A DNA stretch of 64,000 nucleotides from Pseudoalteromonas sp. CO133X (GCA_004208945.1 SGPE01000021.1:150038-214037); one strand, 5' to 3'; shown: positions 25,329 to 35,214, counted from the first letter of the stretch. A program made the numbers and translations. Notes: generated by a model not told the origin, from the letters alone.

Positions 25329-27554
25329 TTACTCAACGTTAAAGTGTCGGTTGAAGAAACTTGTGATGGTTTGGTGTAAGTGCGTTTGCACGCTCTTGCC
25401 ACGTAAACTGTGTTTTGAGCCCGGGTAAGTCATCATTTCGAACTGCTTTTCTTGATCTTGCAGTTGTTTGAATAACTTAGTGGCGTGAGTGAATAACACG
25501 TTATCATCCGCCATACCGTGATAAATCATCAACGGGCCTTTTAAGCCTTCAGCATAGGGGAATACGGCACTTGCTTCGTAACCTTTCGCGTTAGTTGCAG
25601 GGTGACCGACATAACGTTCAGTGTAGTGCGTATCGTACAGTGCCCAATCAGTTACTGGCGCACCAGAAACACCGGCTTTAAAGTAGTCGCCCGCTTTAAA
25701 CATCGTCATAAGCGCCATGTAACCACCGTAGCTGTGGCCATAAATACCAATACGCTCAGGGTCAACGTAATCAAGGGTACGTAAGAACTCGACACCTTTG
25801 ATTTGATCAGCAACTTCAGCAACACCTAAGTGCTTATAAATCACATCTTCAAACTTTTTACCACGGTTGTATGAACCACGGTTATCAAGTTGGAAAATAA
25901 CATAGCCTTGTTGTGCCATGTATTGGAAGTACAAGTTTTTGCTGCGCCAGCTGTTCGTTACGCGCTGAGCATGAGGGCCGCCATACACGTTAACTATAAC
26001 CGGGTGCTTTTTACCGTCTTGGTAATTAGTTGGCTTGAATAAACGGTAATGCATGATTTGCCCGTCTTCAGCCGTTAACGTGCCGTATTCTGGGGTGACT
26101 AAATCAGCTAGGTAAGGCGTTAATGGGTGTGACTTATCAAGTTTATTTTCTTCAAGCCAAGTGATGAAATCACCATTGATTTTACGTAATGCTGCAGAGC
26201 CCGGCTTATTCACTGATGAGCTGTTATCGATAAAGGTTTTGTTATCTTTAGCAATCACCACATTATGGTAAGCACCTAGCTCAGTTACGCGCTTAATTTC
26301 GCCTTTTTTGAATAGCGGTACGCTGTATAGGTGGCTCTCAAGTGCTGTGTCTTTACGACCTGCAAAATAAACGATGCCTTTTTTCTCATCAATCCCTTTT
26401 AAGCTGTCAACAACCCATTCACCTTGGGTGATTTGGCGGATCATTTCACCATTTGTGCGGTATAAATATAGGTGTTTAAAACCATCGCGTTCAGATGCCC
26501 AAACAAAATGCTTTTTATCATTTAAGAACTCAAGATCAAAGTGTAGGTTTATCCACGTTTTGCTTGTTTCTGTTAATGCGACTTTTTGTTTTTTACTATC
26601 GCTATTATAAAAACGCAGCTCTAAATTGTGTTGTGAACGGTCTTGCCACTGATATGACAAGGTTTTGTTGTCTTTTAACCACTTAGCTCGAGCGATGTAG
26701 ATGTCTTTATCTTCACCTAAATCAATCCAATCAGTTTTTTGATTGTTGATATTTACTACGCCAAGTTTTATTTCAACATTATCAGTGCCAGTGAACGGAT
26801 AGCGTTGATTAAAAAGCTTTACTTCATCTGCGTAAATTTCGTTACGAATAGCTTCTTTTACAGGGCTTTCATCAACACGGGTATAGGCAATTTTTGCTTC
26901 ATCACCTGACCACCAGTAGCCCGTCATACGGCCCATTTCTTCTTGCGCAACAAATTCAGCCATGCCGTTTTTAATTACGCCACCGCCATCGTTACTTAAT
27001 TGGATTTCTTTACCCGTTTTTAAATTAAGCGCGTAAAGATTTTGCTCACGGATAAAGGATACATAATGGCCTTTTGGTGAGAAACGTGCATCGGTTTCAA
27101 ATGCGTCAGTGTCCGTTAACTTGCGGCTTTTAGCTGAGGCAAGTTCGTAGTAGTAAAGATCACCATTAAGTGGAAAAAGGAGTGCCTTTCCATCTTTTGA
27201 CCATTTGTATTCTAAAATGCCTTTACCAAAAATACGCTGACGTTCACGACGTGCTTTTTCTTCATCAGATAAATTTTCTGGGCCTGAAAATAATGCTGCG
27301 GAGTCAACCAGTAGACGATTTTTGTTATCTTTTAGATTGTATTCCCATAAATCGTAGCGGTTATAGTCATCTGTTTTACCTTGTAGGTAAGTAACTCGAC
27401 TTCCATCAGGTGAAAACTTTAATTGTACAGGCGCTTTACCAGCTAGGCTTGGATCATCAAAAATACGTTCTAGGGTGAGTTGTTCTGCGTTTACACTAAA
27501 TACCGTTGCAACCATTGGCAGGGCAAGTGAGAGATATTTAATTTTTTTTAGCAC
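25329..27554 (-). CDS. S9 family dipeptidyl peptidase IV-like, secreted
   Basis: A 741-residue serine peptidase. A signal peptide (KYLSLALPMVATVFSVNA) is followed by the DPP IV beta-propeller domain (about residues 30-470) and an alpha/beta-hydrolase domain. The catalytic triad is visible: S608 in GHSYGGYM, aspartate in GMADDNVLF, and histidine in GSKHSLRG near the end. The propeller-side glutamates that bind the peptide N-terminus probably lie in FVAQEEMGR. It should remove N-terminal dipeptides from peptides in the periplasm. Marine Alteromonadales carry several such proteins. It stands alone, with its own terminator. Confidence 0.92.
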   Translation of the reverse strand: MLKKIKYLSLALPMVATVFSVNAEQLTLERIFDDPSLAGKAPVQLKFSPDGSRVTYLQGKTDDYNRYDLWEYNLKDNKNRLLVDSAALFSGPENLSDEEKARRERQRIFGKGILEYKWSKDGKALLFPLNGDLYYYELASAKSRKLTDTDAFETDARFSPKGHYVSFIREQNLYALNLKTGKEIQLSNDGGGVIKNGMAEFVAQEEMGRMTGYWWSGDEAKIAYTRVDESPVKEAIRNEIYADEVKLFNQRYPFTGTDNVEIKLGVVNINNQKTDWIDLGEDKDIYIARAKWLKDNKTLSYQWQDRSQHNLELRFYNSDSKKQKVALTETSKTWINLHFDLEFLNDKKHFVWASERDGFKHLYLYRTNGEMIRQITQGEWVVDSLKGIDEKKGIVYFAGRKDTALESHLYSVPLFKKGEIKRVTELGAYHNVVIAKDNKTFIDNSSSVNKPGSAALRKINGDFITWLEENKLDKSHPLTPYLADLVTPEYGTLTAEDGQIMHYRLFKPTNYQDGKKHPVIVNVYGGPHAQRVTNSWRSKNLYFQYMAQQGYVIFQLDNRGSYNRGKKFEDVIYKHLGVAEVADQIKGVEFLRTLDYVDPERIGIYGHSYGGYMALMTMFKAGDYFKAGVSGAPVTDWALYDTHYTERYVGHPATNAKGYEASAVFPYAEGLKGPLMIYHGMADDNVLFTHATKLFKQLQDQEKQFEMMTYPGSKHSLRGKSVQTHLHQTITSFFNRHFNVE

Positions 27555-27666
27555 AAGGGTACCTTTGCTCGAATAAAAACTGCCACGATGTTAATGGTAA
27601 GCTTAGGCAACTGCAACTAAATGCTATAAAGTAGCAGGGGTACAACTTAGATTTAAGGATTTTTTG

Positions 27667-28071
27667 ATGGAAAATACCCACACGCCGTTTTCTCTGGCCA
27701 AAGAATTACAGCGCGACTGTATCGAACTTGCTGATTGGCCACTGTGTAAAGTATTGCTGATGAATGACAGCCAATATCCGTGGTTTATTTTAGTGCCAAG
27801 AGAGGCGGGTGTTAAAGAGATCATTGACCTGTCTGAACAGCAACAAATTATGTTACTTCAAGAATCTGCTAAGTTAAGTAAGCTGCTTCAACAGGTATTT
27901 AGCCCTGATAAGCTGAATGTTGCTGCACTGGGTAATATGGTACCGCAATTACATATTCATCATATTGCGCGTTTTAAAAGCGATGCCGCATGGCCTGCAC
28001 CTGTATGGGGAAAGTTACCTGCTATACCTTATAGCGATCAGCAAATTTCAGCACTTAAAGCGCATTTTTAA
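27667..28071 (+). CDS. HIT-family nucleotide hydrolase/transferase-like protein
   Basis: A 134-residue histidine-triad protein. The usual HxHxH motif reads Q94-L-H96-I-H98-H99, so the first histidine is a glutamine, as in a bacterial Ap4A-hydrolase-like branch that has QLHxHxIAR. The central catalytic histidine is kept. The start is the ATG at 27667; a TTG one codon earlier is not needed. It diverges from the S9 peptidase gene across a 112 bp promoter region. A nucleotide-phosphate substrate is likely but undefined. Confidence 0.85.
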   Translation: MENTHTPFSLAKELQRDCIELADWPLCKVLLMNDSQYPWFILVPREAGVKEIIDLSEQQQIMLLQESAKLSKLLQQVFSPDKLNVAALGNMVPQLHIHHIARFKSDAAWPAPVWGKLPAIPYSDQQISALKAHF

Positions 28072-28126
28072 TATTCGTGCTAGAGTAAAATTTATTTTTC
28101 AGAATGCCAAAAGGAGGGAGTAAAAA

Positions 28127-28876
28127 GTGAAAGGATTAATGCTTTCAGTACTTTTTATTTTTAGCTCCTTTTCGTGTTTTGCTAAAAGTTATTACTTTGT
28201 AGGGAGCCATTTTCCCGCAATTTTGGAGCCCAATCCCCAAGGAGATGCTACCGGACTGGGTGCTGATATTGTTCATGAAATATGTCGGCGTTTAGGGCAT
28301 ACCGTAATTATCGATGTGATGCCATTGAAGCGAGCGTTGAAAATGGTTGAGCAAGGGAAGGCTGATGCGATTATTGGACCTTACAAGTCGCTGCTTCGCG
28401 AGCAATATATTCTGTACAGTGAACAGCCTTTCTATGAGGATCCTATTGTATTTTATACTAAACCGAGTAACTCAGTTACTTGGCTTGGCAACTTCGCCAG
28501 TTTAAAAAAAGACGTAATAGGTGTAATTCGAGGTTGGGATTACGGTCAAGAGTTTAAGCGTTATGAATCGAGTTTATCACTCTCTGAGGTGGCGAGTGTG
28601 CAAGCAAGCTTTTTACAGTTAATGTACGATAGAGTTGATTTGCTTCTGGCTCATCCACGTGCGGCAAAGCCTGTAATCGAAAGATTAGGGATTGCTGAAG
28701 ACGTTATTATGCTTTCGCCCTTGCTAACTGTTAATCAAGGTTATTTTGGTTTCTCTAAACAACGAGAGTTAGGTCGTTTTATTGATGAGTTTAACCGAGA
28801 GTTTCATAACATGTTGATAAGTGGCGATATCGTAAAGTTAAACAACAAGTATGGACTCAGTTTTGTTGCTCATTAA
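28127..28876 (+). CDS. Periplasmic substrate-binding protein, family 3-like, GTG start
   Basis: A 249-residue secreted protein of the extracellular solute-binding family 3 fold: signal peptide (LMLSVLFIFSSFSCFA), then GLGADIVHEICRRLGHTVIIDV and MVEQGKADAIIGPYKS, typical of polar amino-acid binding proteins. The GTG start is decided by a very strong AAGGAGGG at 28111-28118, 8 bases upstream; there is no better ATG. No ABC permease is adjacent. It may be a stand-alone binding protein, perhaps feeding a sensor. Ligand unknown. A strong terminator follows. Confidence 0.82.
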   Translation: MKGLMLSVLFIFSSFSCFAKSYYFVGSHFPAILEPNPQGDATGLGADIVHEICRRLGHTVIIDVMPLKRALKMVEQGKADAIIGPYKSLLREQYILYSEQPFYEDPIVFYTKPSNSVTWLGNFASLKKDVIGVIRGWDYGQEFKRYESSLSLSEVASVQASFLQLMYDRVDLLLAHPRAAKPVIERLGIAEDVIMLSPLLTVNQGYFGFSKQRELGRFIDEFNREFHNMLISGDIVKLNNKYGLSFVAH

Positions 28877-28891
28877 TAAGCTTTAAATAAT

Positions 28892-28920
28892 AAAAAACGC
28901 TGCCACTGGCAGCGTTTTTT
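28892..28920. terminator. Intrinsic terminator between converging genes
   Basis: A 13 bp stem, AAAAAACGCTGCC / GGCAGCGTTTTTT, with loop ACT. It serves the solute-binding gene on plus and the M49-like gene on minus. Confidence 0.92.
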
Positions 28921-28938
28921 ACTTCAAAAATAACTGGT

Positions 28939-30642
28939 TTAGTTTAAACCTAATACGTCTTTACCTTGCTTGAAGGTTACATCAACAGGGATATTTGCTT
29001 GGCTTAGCTTTTCTAAATCTTTAGCAAGCTCAGCTTTAATCTCACCATGAGTTGCGATTAACTGATCAACTTTTTGGTAATCACCGTCACCTTGAATCGT
29101 TAAGATTAAGCGCGAAAGTTTTTCCATTGCTTGACTCATTTTCTCCATGTTAACGCTGTATAAGCCGTCCGCATTTTTAGAAAACGCACCTTCTTCAGCA
29201 AAGAAGTTAAAGCGGATCATATTTGCTTTACCGTGGGCACTTGATGCACCAAAACGCACTGAGCGGAAGATACCAGCCATGAAGGTGATGTAATAATCTT
29301 CTAATGTTCCGTCAGTGATTTCGCCTTTTTTAAGTAGCTGTTCAACCATGTAAAGCCCTAGGATATCTGCTTTACCTTCTTCAAGGGCACTGGCATGCTC
29401 TTGTAGTGATTGGCGAACTGTCCCTTTACCTGTAAGGGTGTTTTTAATGCCTAAACCATGGGCTACTTCGTGGAACATGGTGTTAGCAAAAAATGCATCA
29501 AAGGTGATGTGCTTACGTTGCTCTGGAACGATTAACTGCTCTGAAATTGGCACTAAGATTTTATCGAACTTAGCGCGCATTGCATTTTTCAGCTGTAAGC
29601 GACGTGTGCCTTTTTCTAATTGAACTTGCTCGTCATTTGGCAGGTTGATGGCAATTGTTTTACTACCTGCATTTGAGTGGCCAGCATAGTACACAACATC
29701 ATAAGCATTTAGGTCTGCATCTGAGCCTGGTACTTCTTGCTTGTACTTGTCTGCAACAGGTAAGCCTTTTTGTAACTCAGGTAGAAAAGCAGCAAACTTA
29801 GCTAAGCGCTCGCTCCAAGCAAGGTCTTTAATAAGTACATAAGATTCATAGGCGGCGCGATAACCGAATAGCTGATCTTCGTAAGTTTCGATAGGACCTA
29901 TAACAACATCAATTGGGTTATTTTTCATATCCATCCACGCAAAGTCAGATGGTTGGAAATCATCACTTACTAGGGCATCGGCACGCATGCTTAAGTAGTT
30001 TGCAAATTCTTTGTCGTCAGCAAGTTTACTTGCTTCACGTAGTAAGTTCGCAGCTTTTTCAAGCTCTTGTGCATATTCTACAGAGTATGCAACGCTATAA
30101 AGTTTGCCATTTTCATCACGCTTAATTACAGAATAAAGGCCTGTTTTGTCTTCAACATTTGCGCTATTTAATTCTTCTTTAGTGATATCGCTTGGGTAAA
30201 AACCTGCGCCTAGTGGCTTTTCTTCGTAGCCAGATAAAAATACTTTATCGCCATTTAAACGATCCCAAGGGCCGTAGTTGATATCTGCAAATTTCTGAAC
30301 TTTTTCATCATTAATTTTTGCTAAAAATGCGCCTTTGTTCTCACCAAATGCTTGATGCCAAAATAGTTGATCCATGATTTTTGATGCATCAATTAGCTTA
30401 CCAACCATTTGTTTTTGATTGTCACTTAAGTGGCTTAAGTCTGATGTAAGTGTAAAGTCTGTATAAATATCTAAACGACTCTTGTCAGCATTGATAAGTT
30501 GAGGATTATTTTCTTCAGTAATTTGCTTTGTTTGTTGTGCTGTAGGCTTAGTTTGAGAAGTGGTTGCTTGCTCATTAGAGCATGCGCCAAGAAAAACAGC
30601 ACCTGATAAGATAAGTGCTTGGCTAATTTTATTTAATGTCAT
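28939..30642 (-). CDS. M49-like zinc metallopeptidase lipoprotein
   Basis: A 567-residue lipoprotein (signal ending FLGAC) related to dipeptidyl peptidase III, family M49. The zinc motif is HEVAH at 391-395, a five-residue HExxH form instead of the six-residue HExxGH of classical DPP III. The second motif EEGKAD replaces EECRAE. The start at 30642 is preferred because it begins a proper lipoprotein signal peptide; the upstream in-frame ATG adds 28 residues without such a signal. It should act on peptides at the periplasmic face of a membrane. Activity is inferred, and the shift in the zinc motif makes dipeptidyl specificity uncertain. Confidence 0.8.
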   Translation of the reverse strand: MTLNKISQALILSGAVFLGACSNEQATTSQTKPTAQQTKQITEENNPQLINADKSRLDIYTDFTLTSDLSHLSDNQKQMVGKLIDASKIMDQLFWHQAFGENKGAFLAKINDEKVQKFADINYGPWDRLNGDKVFLSGYEEKPLGAGFYPSDITKEELNSANVEDKTGLYSVIKRDENGKLYSVAYSVEYAQELEKAANLLREASKLADDKEFANYLSMRADALVSDDFQPSDFAWMDMKNNPIDVVIGPIETYEDQLFGYRAAYESYVLIKDLAWSERLAKFAAFLPELQKGLPVADKYKQEVPGSDADLNAYDVVYYAGHSNAGSKTIAINLPNDEQVQLEKGTRRLQLKNAMRAKFDKILVPISEQLIVPEQRKHITFDAFFANTMFHEVAHGLGIKNTLTGKGTVRQSLQEHASALEEGKADILGLYMVEQLLKKGEITDGTLEDYYITFMAGIFRSVRFGASSAHGKANMIRFNFFAEEGAFSKNADGLYSVNMEKMSQAMEKLSRLILTIQGDGDYQKVDQLIATHGEIKAELAKDLEKLSQANIPVDVTFKQGKDVLGLN

Positions 30643-30910
30643 TTTTTTGCCCGTTAGAAAGAGAGAATCATTACGTTTAAAACAGAATGTCTTCGCATTA
30701 AAGCAAATCTGACATATATATGGCAAGTTTACTGCGCTAGAAGCAATATTTATTTATCAGGTAGTGACTTAAAAATAAAAAAATATAATTTCTGTGTTTT
30801 TCTTAACTTTAGCGCTAACTTAGATAATACTAAAACTATAATTAATCTAAGAATGTCAGTCATTAGTTTACGTTATTTGCAAGTGACTAATTCAAGAGGA
30901 TGGCACGTAT

Positions 30911-31753
30911 ATGTCAACAGAGAATGCTTTACTGACCATTTTGGTCGACAGAATAAATAATGACACGTTAGTGTTACCTACCTTACCGGAAGTTGCTGTC
31001 AAAGTGAGACAAGCGGCGGACGATCCGAATGTAAATTTAATGCAGATGGCGGATGTCATTGCACATGATCCTGCTTTATCGGCAAGAATGATTAAAGTGG
31101 CCAACAGTGCATTTATGGGACGCTCAGTGAAGGTCACAAATTTACATCAAGCGGTAACACGTATTGGTTTAAGGCAAATTAAGAATATTGCTACGGCAAT
31201 GGCCATGGAACAGCTTTTTGTTTCACATAATGAGTTAATTAAAGGTTATATGGATAAAGCATGGCAAAAGACGCTTAAAGTTGCCTGCCATTCAATTACC
31301 TTAATGGACTTCTTTTTACATACGAATAAGCACACGTCATTGAATCGAGATACCATTACACTCGCTTCATTGGTTTATAACATTGGCGTGCTACCCATTC
31401 TTACTGAAGCTGAAAAACACCCCGAAGTATTTGCCAATCCTAGTTTTCTTGCCCACGCTATTCAAAAGCTAGGGGGGAAGGTCGGCGGTGCTATCATGCG
31501 AGCATGGGGCTTCACTGATGAGTTTGTTGAAGTTGCTGAAAGCTGGGCAAATCCTAATTACCGCCCTGAGCATATTTGTTACGTGGATTTTATCCGTATT
31601 GGTGCGATTCTGGAGGGAATTTTACAAGTTTCAGATAAATCGGCTGCGTTGCAAATGTATGTTGATAAAGGGGTCATTGAGTCTCTGGATATGTTCAATA
31701 CTGATGAGTACCATAATATGCTCAATGAGGTTAAGGCTGTTTTTACCGACTAA
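30911..31753 (+). CDS. HDOD domain signalling protein
   Basis: A 280-residue protein consisting largely of an HDOD domain (about residues 15-215), recognised from LPTLPEVAVKVRQAADDPNVNLMQMADVIAHDPALSARMIKVANSAF and the following VTRIGLRQIKN. HDOD proteins are HD-GYP relatives without the catalytic HD pair and take part in signalling, often in flagellar or stress networks. No other domain is visible. GAGGA lies about 10 bases before the ATG. It diverges from the M49-like gene over 268 bp of AT-rich DNA. Confidence 0.88.
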   Translation: MSTENALLTILVDRINNDTLVLPTLPEVAVKVRQAADDPNVNLMQMADVIAHDPALSARMIKVANSAFMGRSVKVTNLHQAVTRIGLRQIKNIATAMAMEQLFVSHNELIKGYMDKAWQKTLKVACHSITLMDFFLHTNKHTSLNRDTITLASLVYNIGVLPILTEAEKHPEVFANPSFLAHAIQKLGGKVGGAIMRAWGFTDEFVEVAESWANPNYRPEHICYVDFIRIGAILEGILQVSDKSAALQMYVDKGVIESLDMFNTDEYHNMLNEVKAVFTD

Positions 31754-31798
31754 AGCCACATAGGGTATAATTTTTATTTACTCAGTATGAAGTAATTG

Positions 31799-31826
31799 AA
31801 AAGTGCGATATTTATCGCACTTTTTT
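31799..31826. terminator. Bidirectional terminator, HDOD gene/rdgC
   Basis: Stem AAAAGTGCGA / TCGCACTTTT (31799-31808 with 31815-31824) extended by one T-A pair and followed by T residues, between converging genes. Confidence 0.88.
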
Positions 31827-31839
31827 GTGTCACGCTCGG

Positions 31840-32748
31840 TTATAAATCGTCAGCGTCACCAAGCCCTTGTGTTAGCTCTTCTAACATTTGCTTGATCTCT
31901 TCTGATGCGAGGATAAAGTCTGCATCGAGCTTGACTGCCATATCTTCTTTAGGAATGTCAGCGTTTTCTTCTTTTAATGTTTCTGAGTAGTTCATGCGTT
32001 TGATAGAACCATCATTTTGCAGCATAAACTTAACGCGTTCTTGCCAATCTAGCGCAAGCTTAGTTACACGCTTACCATTTTCTAGATGCGACTTAACTTC
32101 ATCACATGAAAGGTCATGACCTTTTAGTTTTACCTGAGCACCGCTGTCATCAGCTTCTTCAAGCTCGGCATCATTGCCGATAGCAAACCCGTCAGGTGCA
32201 CTGAACTTAGTTAGCCAATCTGTTAAAAATACATCAAGGTCGTAATTTGCAAATGCAGGAACAACAGGCAGTGTGCCAAGTGATTTACGAAGTAGGGCTA
32301 GCAGCTCTTCTGCTTTGTTAAAGCTTGCGCTGTTTACGATTACCCAGCCATTTTTTTGATCAATAAAGGCAAACTGTAGGCTCGATTTTTTAAATGCTTG
32401 AGGAAGCAGCGTATGTAGGATATTTTCTTTTAATTCGTCTTTTTCTTTTTTCTTAACAGGACGATTTTCTTCGGCTTCAATTTGTTCTACTTTTTCAATT
32501 ACAAGTTCGTTGATTACGGCCGCCGGTAGTACTTTTTCTTCACGCTTAGCGCACACTAAAATACTGTCTTGAGAGAAGTGAGAAAGTGTTTGGCCATGTT
32601 TGCCAAATGCTTTTGTCCAACCAAACGTTGATAGCTCTTGGCCTGTACATGAACGAAATAGGTCTTGCTCTAGGGCTTTGTCGAAATCTTCTTGGTTATA
32701 TGAGACGTCTTGTTTAAAGCGGTAACAGATAAGGTTACTAAACCACAT
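31840..32748 (-). CDS. rdgC: Recombination-associated protein RdgC
   Basis: A 302-residue protein matching E. coli RdgC in length and sequence style: MWFSNLICYRFKQ at the start and FGWTKAFGKHGQ near residue 45. RdgC forms a ring-shaped dimer around double-stranded DNA and limits RecA activity. The start at 32748 gives the typical MWFxN beginning; an upstream in-frame ATG at 32781 would add 11 untypical residues. It is a single gene on the nucleoid-associated side of recombination control. Confidence 0.95.
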   Translation of the reverse strand: MWFSNLICYRFKQDVSYNQEDFDKALEQDLFRSCTGQELSTFGWTKAFGKHGQTLSHFSQDSILVCAKREEKVLPAAVINELVIEKVEQIEAEENRPVKKKEKDELKENILHTLLPQAFKKSSLQFAFIDQKNGWVIVNSASFNKAEELLALLRKSLGTLPVVPAFANYDLDVFLTDWLTKFSAPDGFAIGNDAELEEADDSGAQVKLKGHDLSCDEVKSHLENGKRVTKLALDWQERVKFMLQNDGSIKRMNYSETLKEENADIPKEDMAVKLDADFILASEEIKQMLEELTQGLGDADDL

Positions 32749-32791
32749 AATTAGGCTAATCCTTTCAATAAATTTGCCCAATCATAACAAT

Positions 32792-32828
32792 AAAAAAGTG
32801 ATGCCGAAATGAATGATTTCGGCATCAC
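32792..32828 (-). terminator. Intrinsic terminator after the sensor kinase gene
   Basis: A perfect 13 bp stem, 32798-32810 with 32816-32828, and a 5-base loop; the AAAAAA on its left gives the minus-strand transcript a U-tract. Confidence 0.88.
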
Positions 32829-32838
32829 GGCGTTTTGC

Positions 32839-34602
32839 TTACGAGTTGAACATTGAAAGCGGTTTCGGCATGTTTTTTGGAAAGCTTATGTGATAGTGCA
32901 AGCCTTTACCAGGTTCACTATTGACTTCAATATCACCACTAAGCGTTTGTTTCACTAGGTTAAAGGTGATATGTGTCCCTAGGCCACTGCCGCCTTGGTC
33001 GCGTTTGGTGGTAAAGAATGGGTCAAAAAGTTTTTCTAACTGCTCTTTGGTAACGCCATTACCGTTATCTTTAAAGTCGATGATCACTTCATCTTCTTCG
33101 TCTTTGATAATGATATCAATAAGGCCATTTTCGATGCCCTCGAAGCCGTGGATCAGCGAGTTCATAATAAGATTGGTGAAAATTTGACTAATAGCGCCAG
33201 CCGGTAAGTTAAGGGTTAAATCTTCAGGACAATCAAGATTAATATGATGCGATGTTTTCTTTAATTTAGGATGTAGTGAGCGAATAACTTCCCCTAAATA
33301 TTCTTTAAAGTTAATGGTTCGCACCGCTTCGCTAGCTTGGTCTACTGCAATTTGTTTAAAACTTGCAACCAACTCTGAAGCGCGGTCAAGGTTACTGGTG
33401 AGTAAGCTTGTGCTTTGTTTGGCATCATTAATAAATTCTTCAAGCGCTTTTGGCGACAAGGTTTTGTCTTTGTAAGCGGCTTCTATTTGATCCAACCGCT
33501 CTTGTAAAAATGAGGTTGCAGTTACACCAATACCAATCGGTGTGTTTACATCGTGCGTAATACCCGCGACTAAGCCACCTAATGCGGCCATTTTCTCTGA
33601 GCCGACAAGGCGCTCTTGTGCCATGTTTAGCTCATCAAGGTAACGTTGTAATTCTGTTTGCTTGGTAATTAATTCTTGTTCGGTTTGTTTGCGTAAATCG
33701 ATTTCTTCTGTGAGGGTTAGTTTTTGTTTTTCTAACTCATATTTTTGCTGTTGCAAGTCCATCATAGCTTGGCTTAGGTTGGATGTTTTGCGTGCAACTT
33801 CTTGCTCTAATTGCAGGTTTTGTTGGTCAAGTTTTTCGTTGCTGATGAGCAGTTCTTTTTGTGTATGTTCGAGCTCTTCTCTGTACAACACCACTTTATC
33901 TATTAAGCGGTTGAATGACTCTTCCATCACTTTTAGTTCGTTATGCTCACTAGTTTCGATTTCGATGTGACGACCTTCTAAGTCATTGAGCTCTAGGTCT
34001 TCAATTTGTTCGGTGAGTTGTGCAAGTGGCTCGGTAAGTTGTTTTCTAAAGGCGATTAAAAATAAAATGATCAAAAACGTGGTTTTGATCATCGCATTAC
34101 CAATCAAGAAATAAATTGAAATCATAATACGGCTAAAGACAACTTCGCGGCTTGAAAATAAGGTGACATCACCGACTTGGGTTGCTCTGCCTGAAAACTC
34201 AAAAATAAGTGGGAAAGTATAACCAAATAAGCCCGAAGGGGTGTCCTCGATAATGGCTTCTTCTTGCACTAGTTGTTGACTGTATAATTCGTGTATATCT
34301 AGAGAACGCCCAAGTTGGGATAAAATTTCACCGCTATCATCACGAACAATAATACCTTCAATCATTGGAATGGCGAGTAATCCCTCGGCCGTGGTAATTG
34401 TTTGTTTGGTGTTTAACTCCCAAATGGCACGGGTTAAGCTTCGACTAAATGTTTTTTGCAAGGTGGTTAATTCGTCACGTATATAGTCTTTAGTATTAAC
34501 GTATTCAGCAATGACCTGCCCACACGTAACTACGAACGTTAATAAAAAGTAGACCGAGAGTACGCTGGTTAATAATTTTTTTGACAGGCTTTTTTGTAGC
34601 AT
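32839..34602 (-). CDS. Membrane sensor histidine kinase
   Basis: A 587-residue kinase. Membrane segments lie at about residues 10-31 and 158-184 and enclose a periplasmic sensor domain of about 125 residues. A HAMP-like linker and a long coiled coil (about 240-335) lead to a HisKA-like region with H350 in GITHDVNTPIG. N, G and F boxes of the ATPase follow (NLIMNSLIHG, DNGNGV, DPFFTTKRDQGGSGLG). The ATG at 34602 is chosen over an in-frame TTG at 34629. It has no fused receiver; the single-domain response regulator transcribed divergently 237 bp away is the obvious partner. The stimulus is unknown. Confidence 0.9.
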   Translation of the reverse strand: MLQKSLSKKLLTSVLSVYFLLTFVVTCGQVIAEYVNTKDYIRDELTTLQKTFSRSLTRAIWELNTKQTITTAEGLLAIPMIEGIIVRDDSGEILSQLGRSLDIHELYSQQLVQEEAIIEDTPSGLFGYTFPLIFEFSGRATQVGDVTLFSSREVVFSRIMISIYFLIGNAMIKTTFLIILFLIAFRKQLTEPLAQLTEQIEDLELNDLEGRHIEIETSEHNELKVMEESFNRLIDKVVLYREELEHTQKELLISNEKLDQQNLQLEQEVARKTSNLSQAMMDLQQQKYELEKQKLTLTEEIDLRKQTEQELITKQTELQRYLDELNMAQERLVGSEKMAALGGLVAGITHDVNTPIGIGVTATSFLQERLDQIEAAYKDKTLSPKALEEFINDAKQSTSLLTSNLDRASELVASFKQIAVDQASEAVRTINFKEYLGEVIRSLHPKLKKTSHHINLDCPEDLTLNLPAGAISQIFTNLIMNSLIHGFEGIENGLIDIIIKDEEDEVIIDFKDNGNGVTKEQLEKLFDPFFTTKRDQGGSGLGTHITFNLVKQTLSGDIEVNSEPGKGLHYHISFPKNMPKPLSMFNS

Positions 34603-34839
34603 GGAATATCCATAGCTCCTTGGTGACAATTGTAATACATTCAGCTAGTTCTAAAGTTAGCTAATAAATGATTAAAAATAAATAAATATATCCTTTTTTG
34701 AAGAAACATTTATAAATTGTTACTAAATATTGAAAAAACTTAGCCTTACTGCACTTTAAAAAGTGTGTTATAAATTTACTTCATCTTTTACTTTAGCCTT
34801 TTTTAATGTTGTATTTGCTACAGCAAAGATTTTTATCTC

Positions 34840-35214
34840 ATGAATAGTTCTAATTTCACGGTACTTGTCTGCGATGACTCAAATGTTGCTAGGAAACAAG
34901 TTGTTAGATGCCTAGGTGATTGCATCAGTGCTGATATCCATCAAGCCAAGAATGGCAAAGAAGCACTCACTTTTTTACGAGAGCAGAGCTTTGATTTGCT
35001 GTGCTTGGATTTAACTATGCCAGAAGTCGATGGCGTAACTGTACTCGAAACCATTAAAGCTGAAAAAATAGAGTGTTTTGTATTAGTTATTTCGGCTGAT
35101 ATTCAAGTTGAAATGAAACAACGAGTTGCAAAACTAGGTGCTATCGACTTTATCGACAAGCCGATAGATATTGCCCGCTTAAAAGCGACCTTGCATAAAT
35201 TTGGTATTCATTAG
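34840..35214 (+). CDS. Single-domain CheY-like response regulator
   Basis: A 124-residue receiver domain with no output domain. The acid pocket is D12/D13, the phospho-acceptor D57 (CLDLTMPE), the switch serine S85 and the lysine K107 (IDKPID). It stands head to head with the sensor kinase gene, which makes them a likely pair. Output would be through protein contact, as with CheY or Spo0F-type proteins. No Shine-Dalgarno sequence is evident before the ATG. Confidence 0.9.
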   Translation: MNSSNFTVLVCDDSNVARKQVVRCLGDCISADIHQAKNGKEALTFLREQSFDLLCLDLTMPEVDGVTVLETIKAEKIECFVLVISADIQVEMKQRVAKLGAIDFIDKPIDIARLKATLHKFGIH

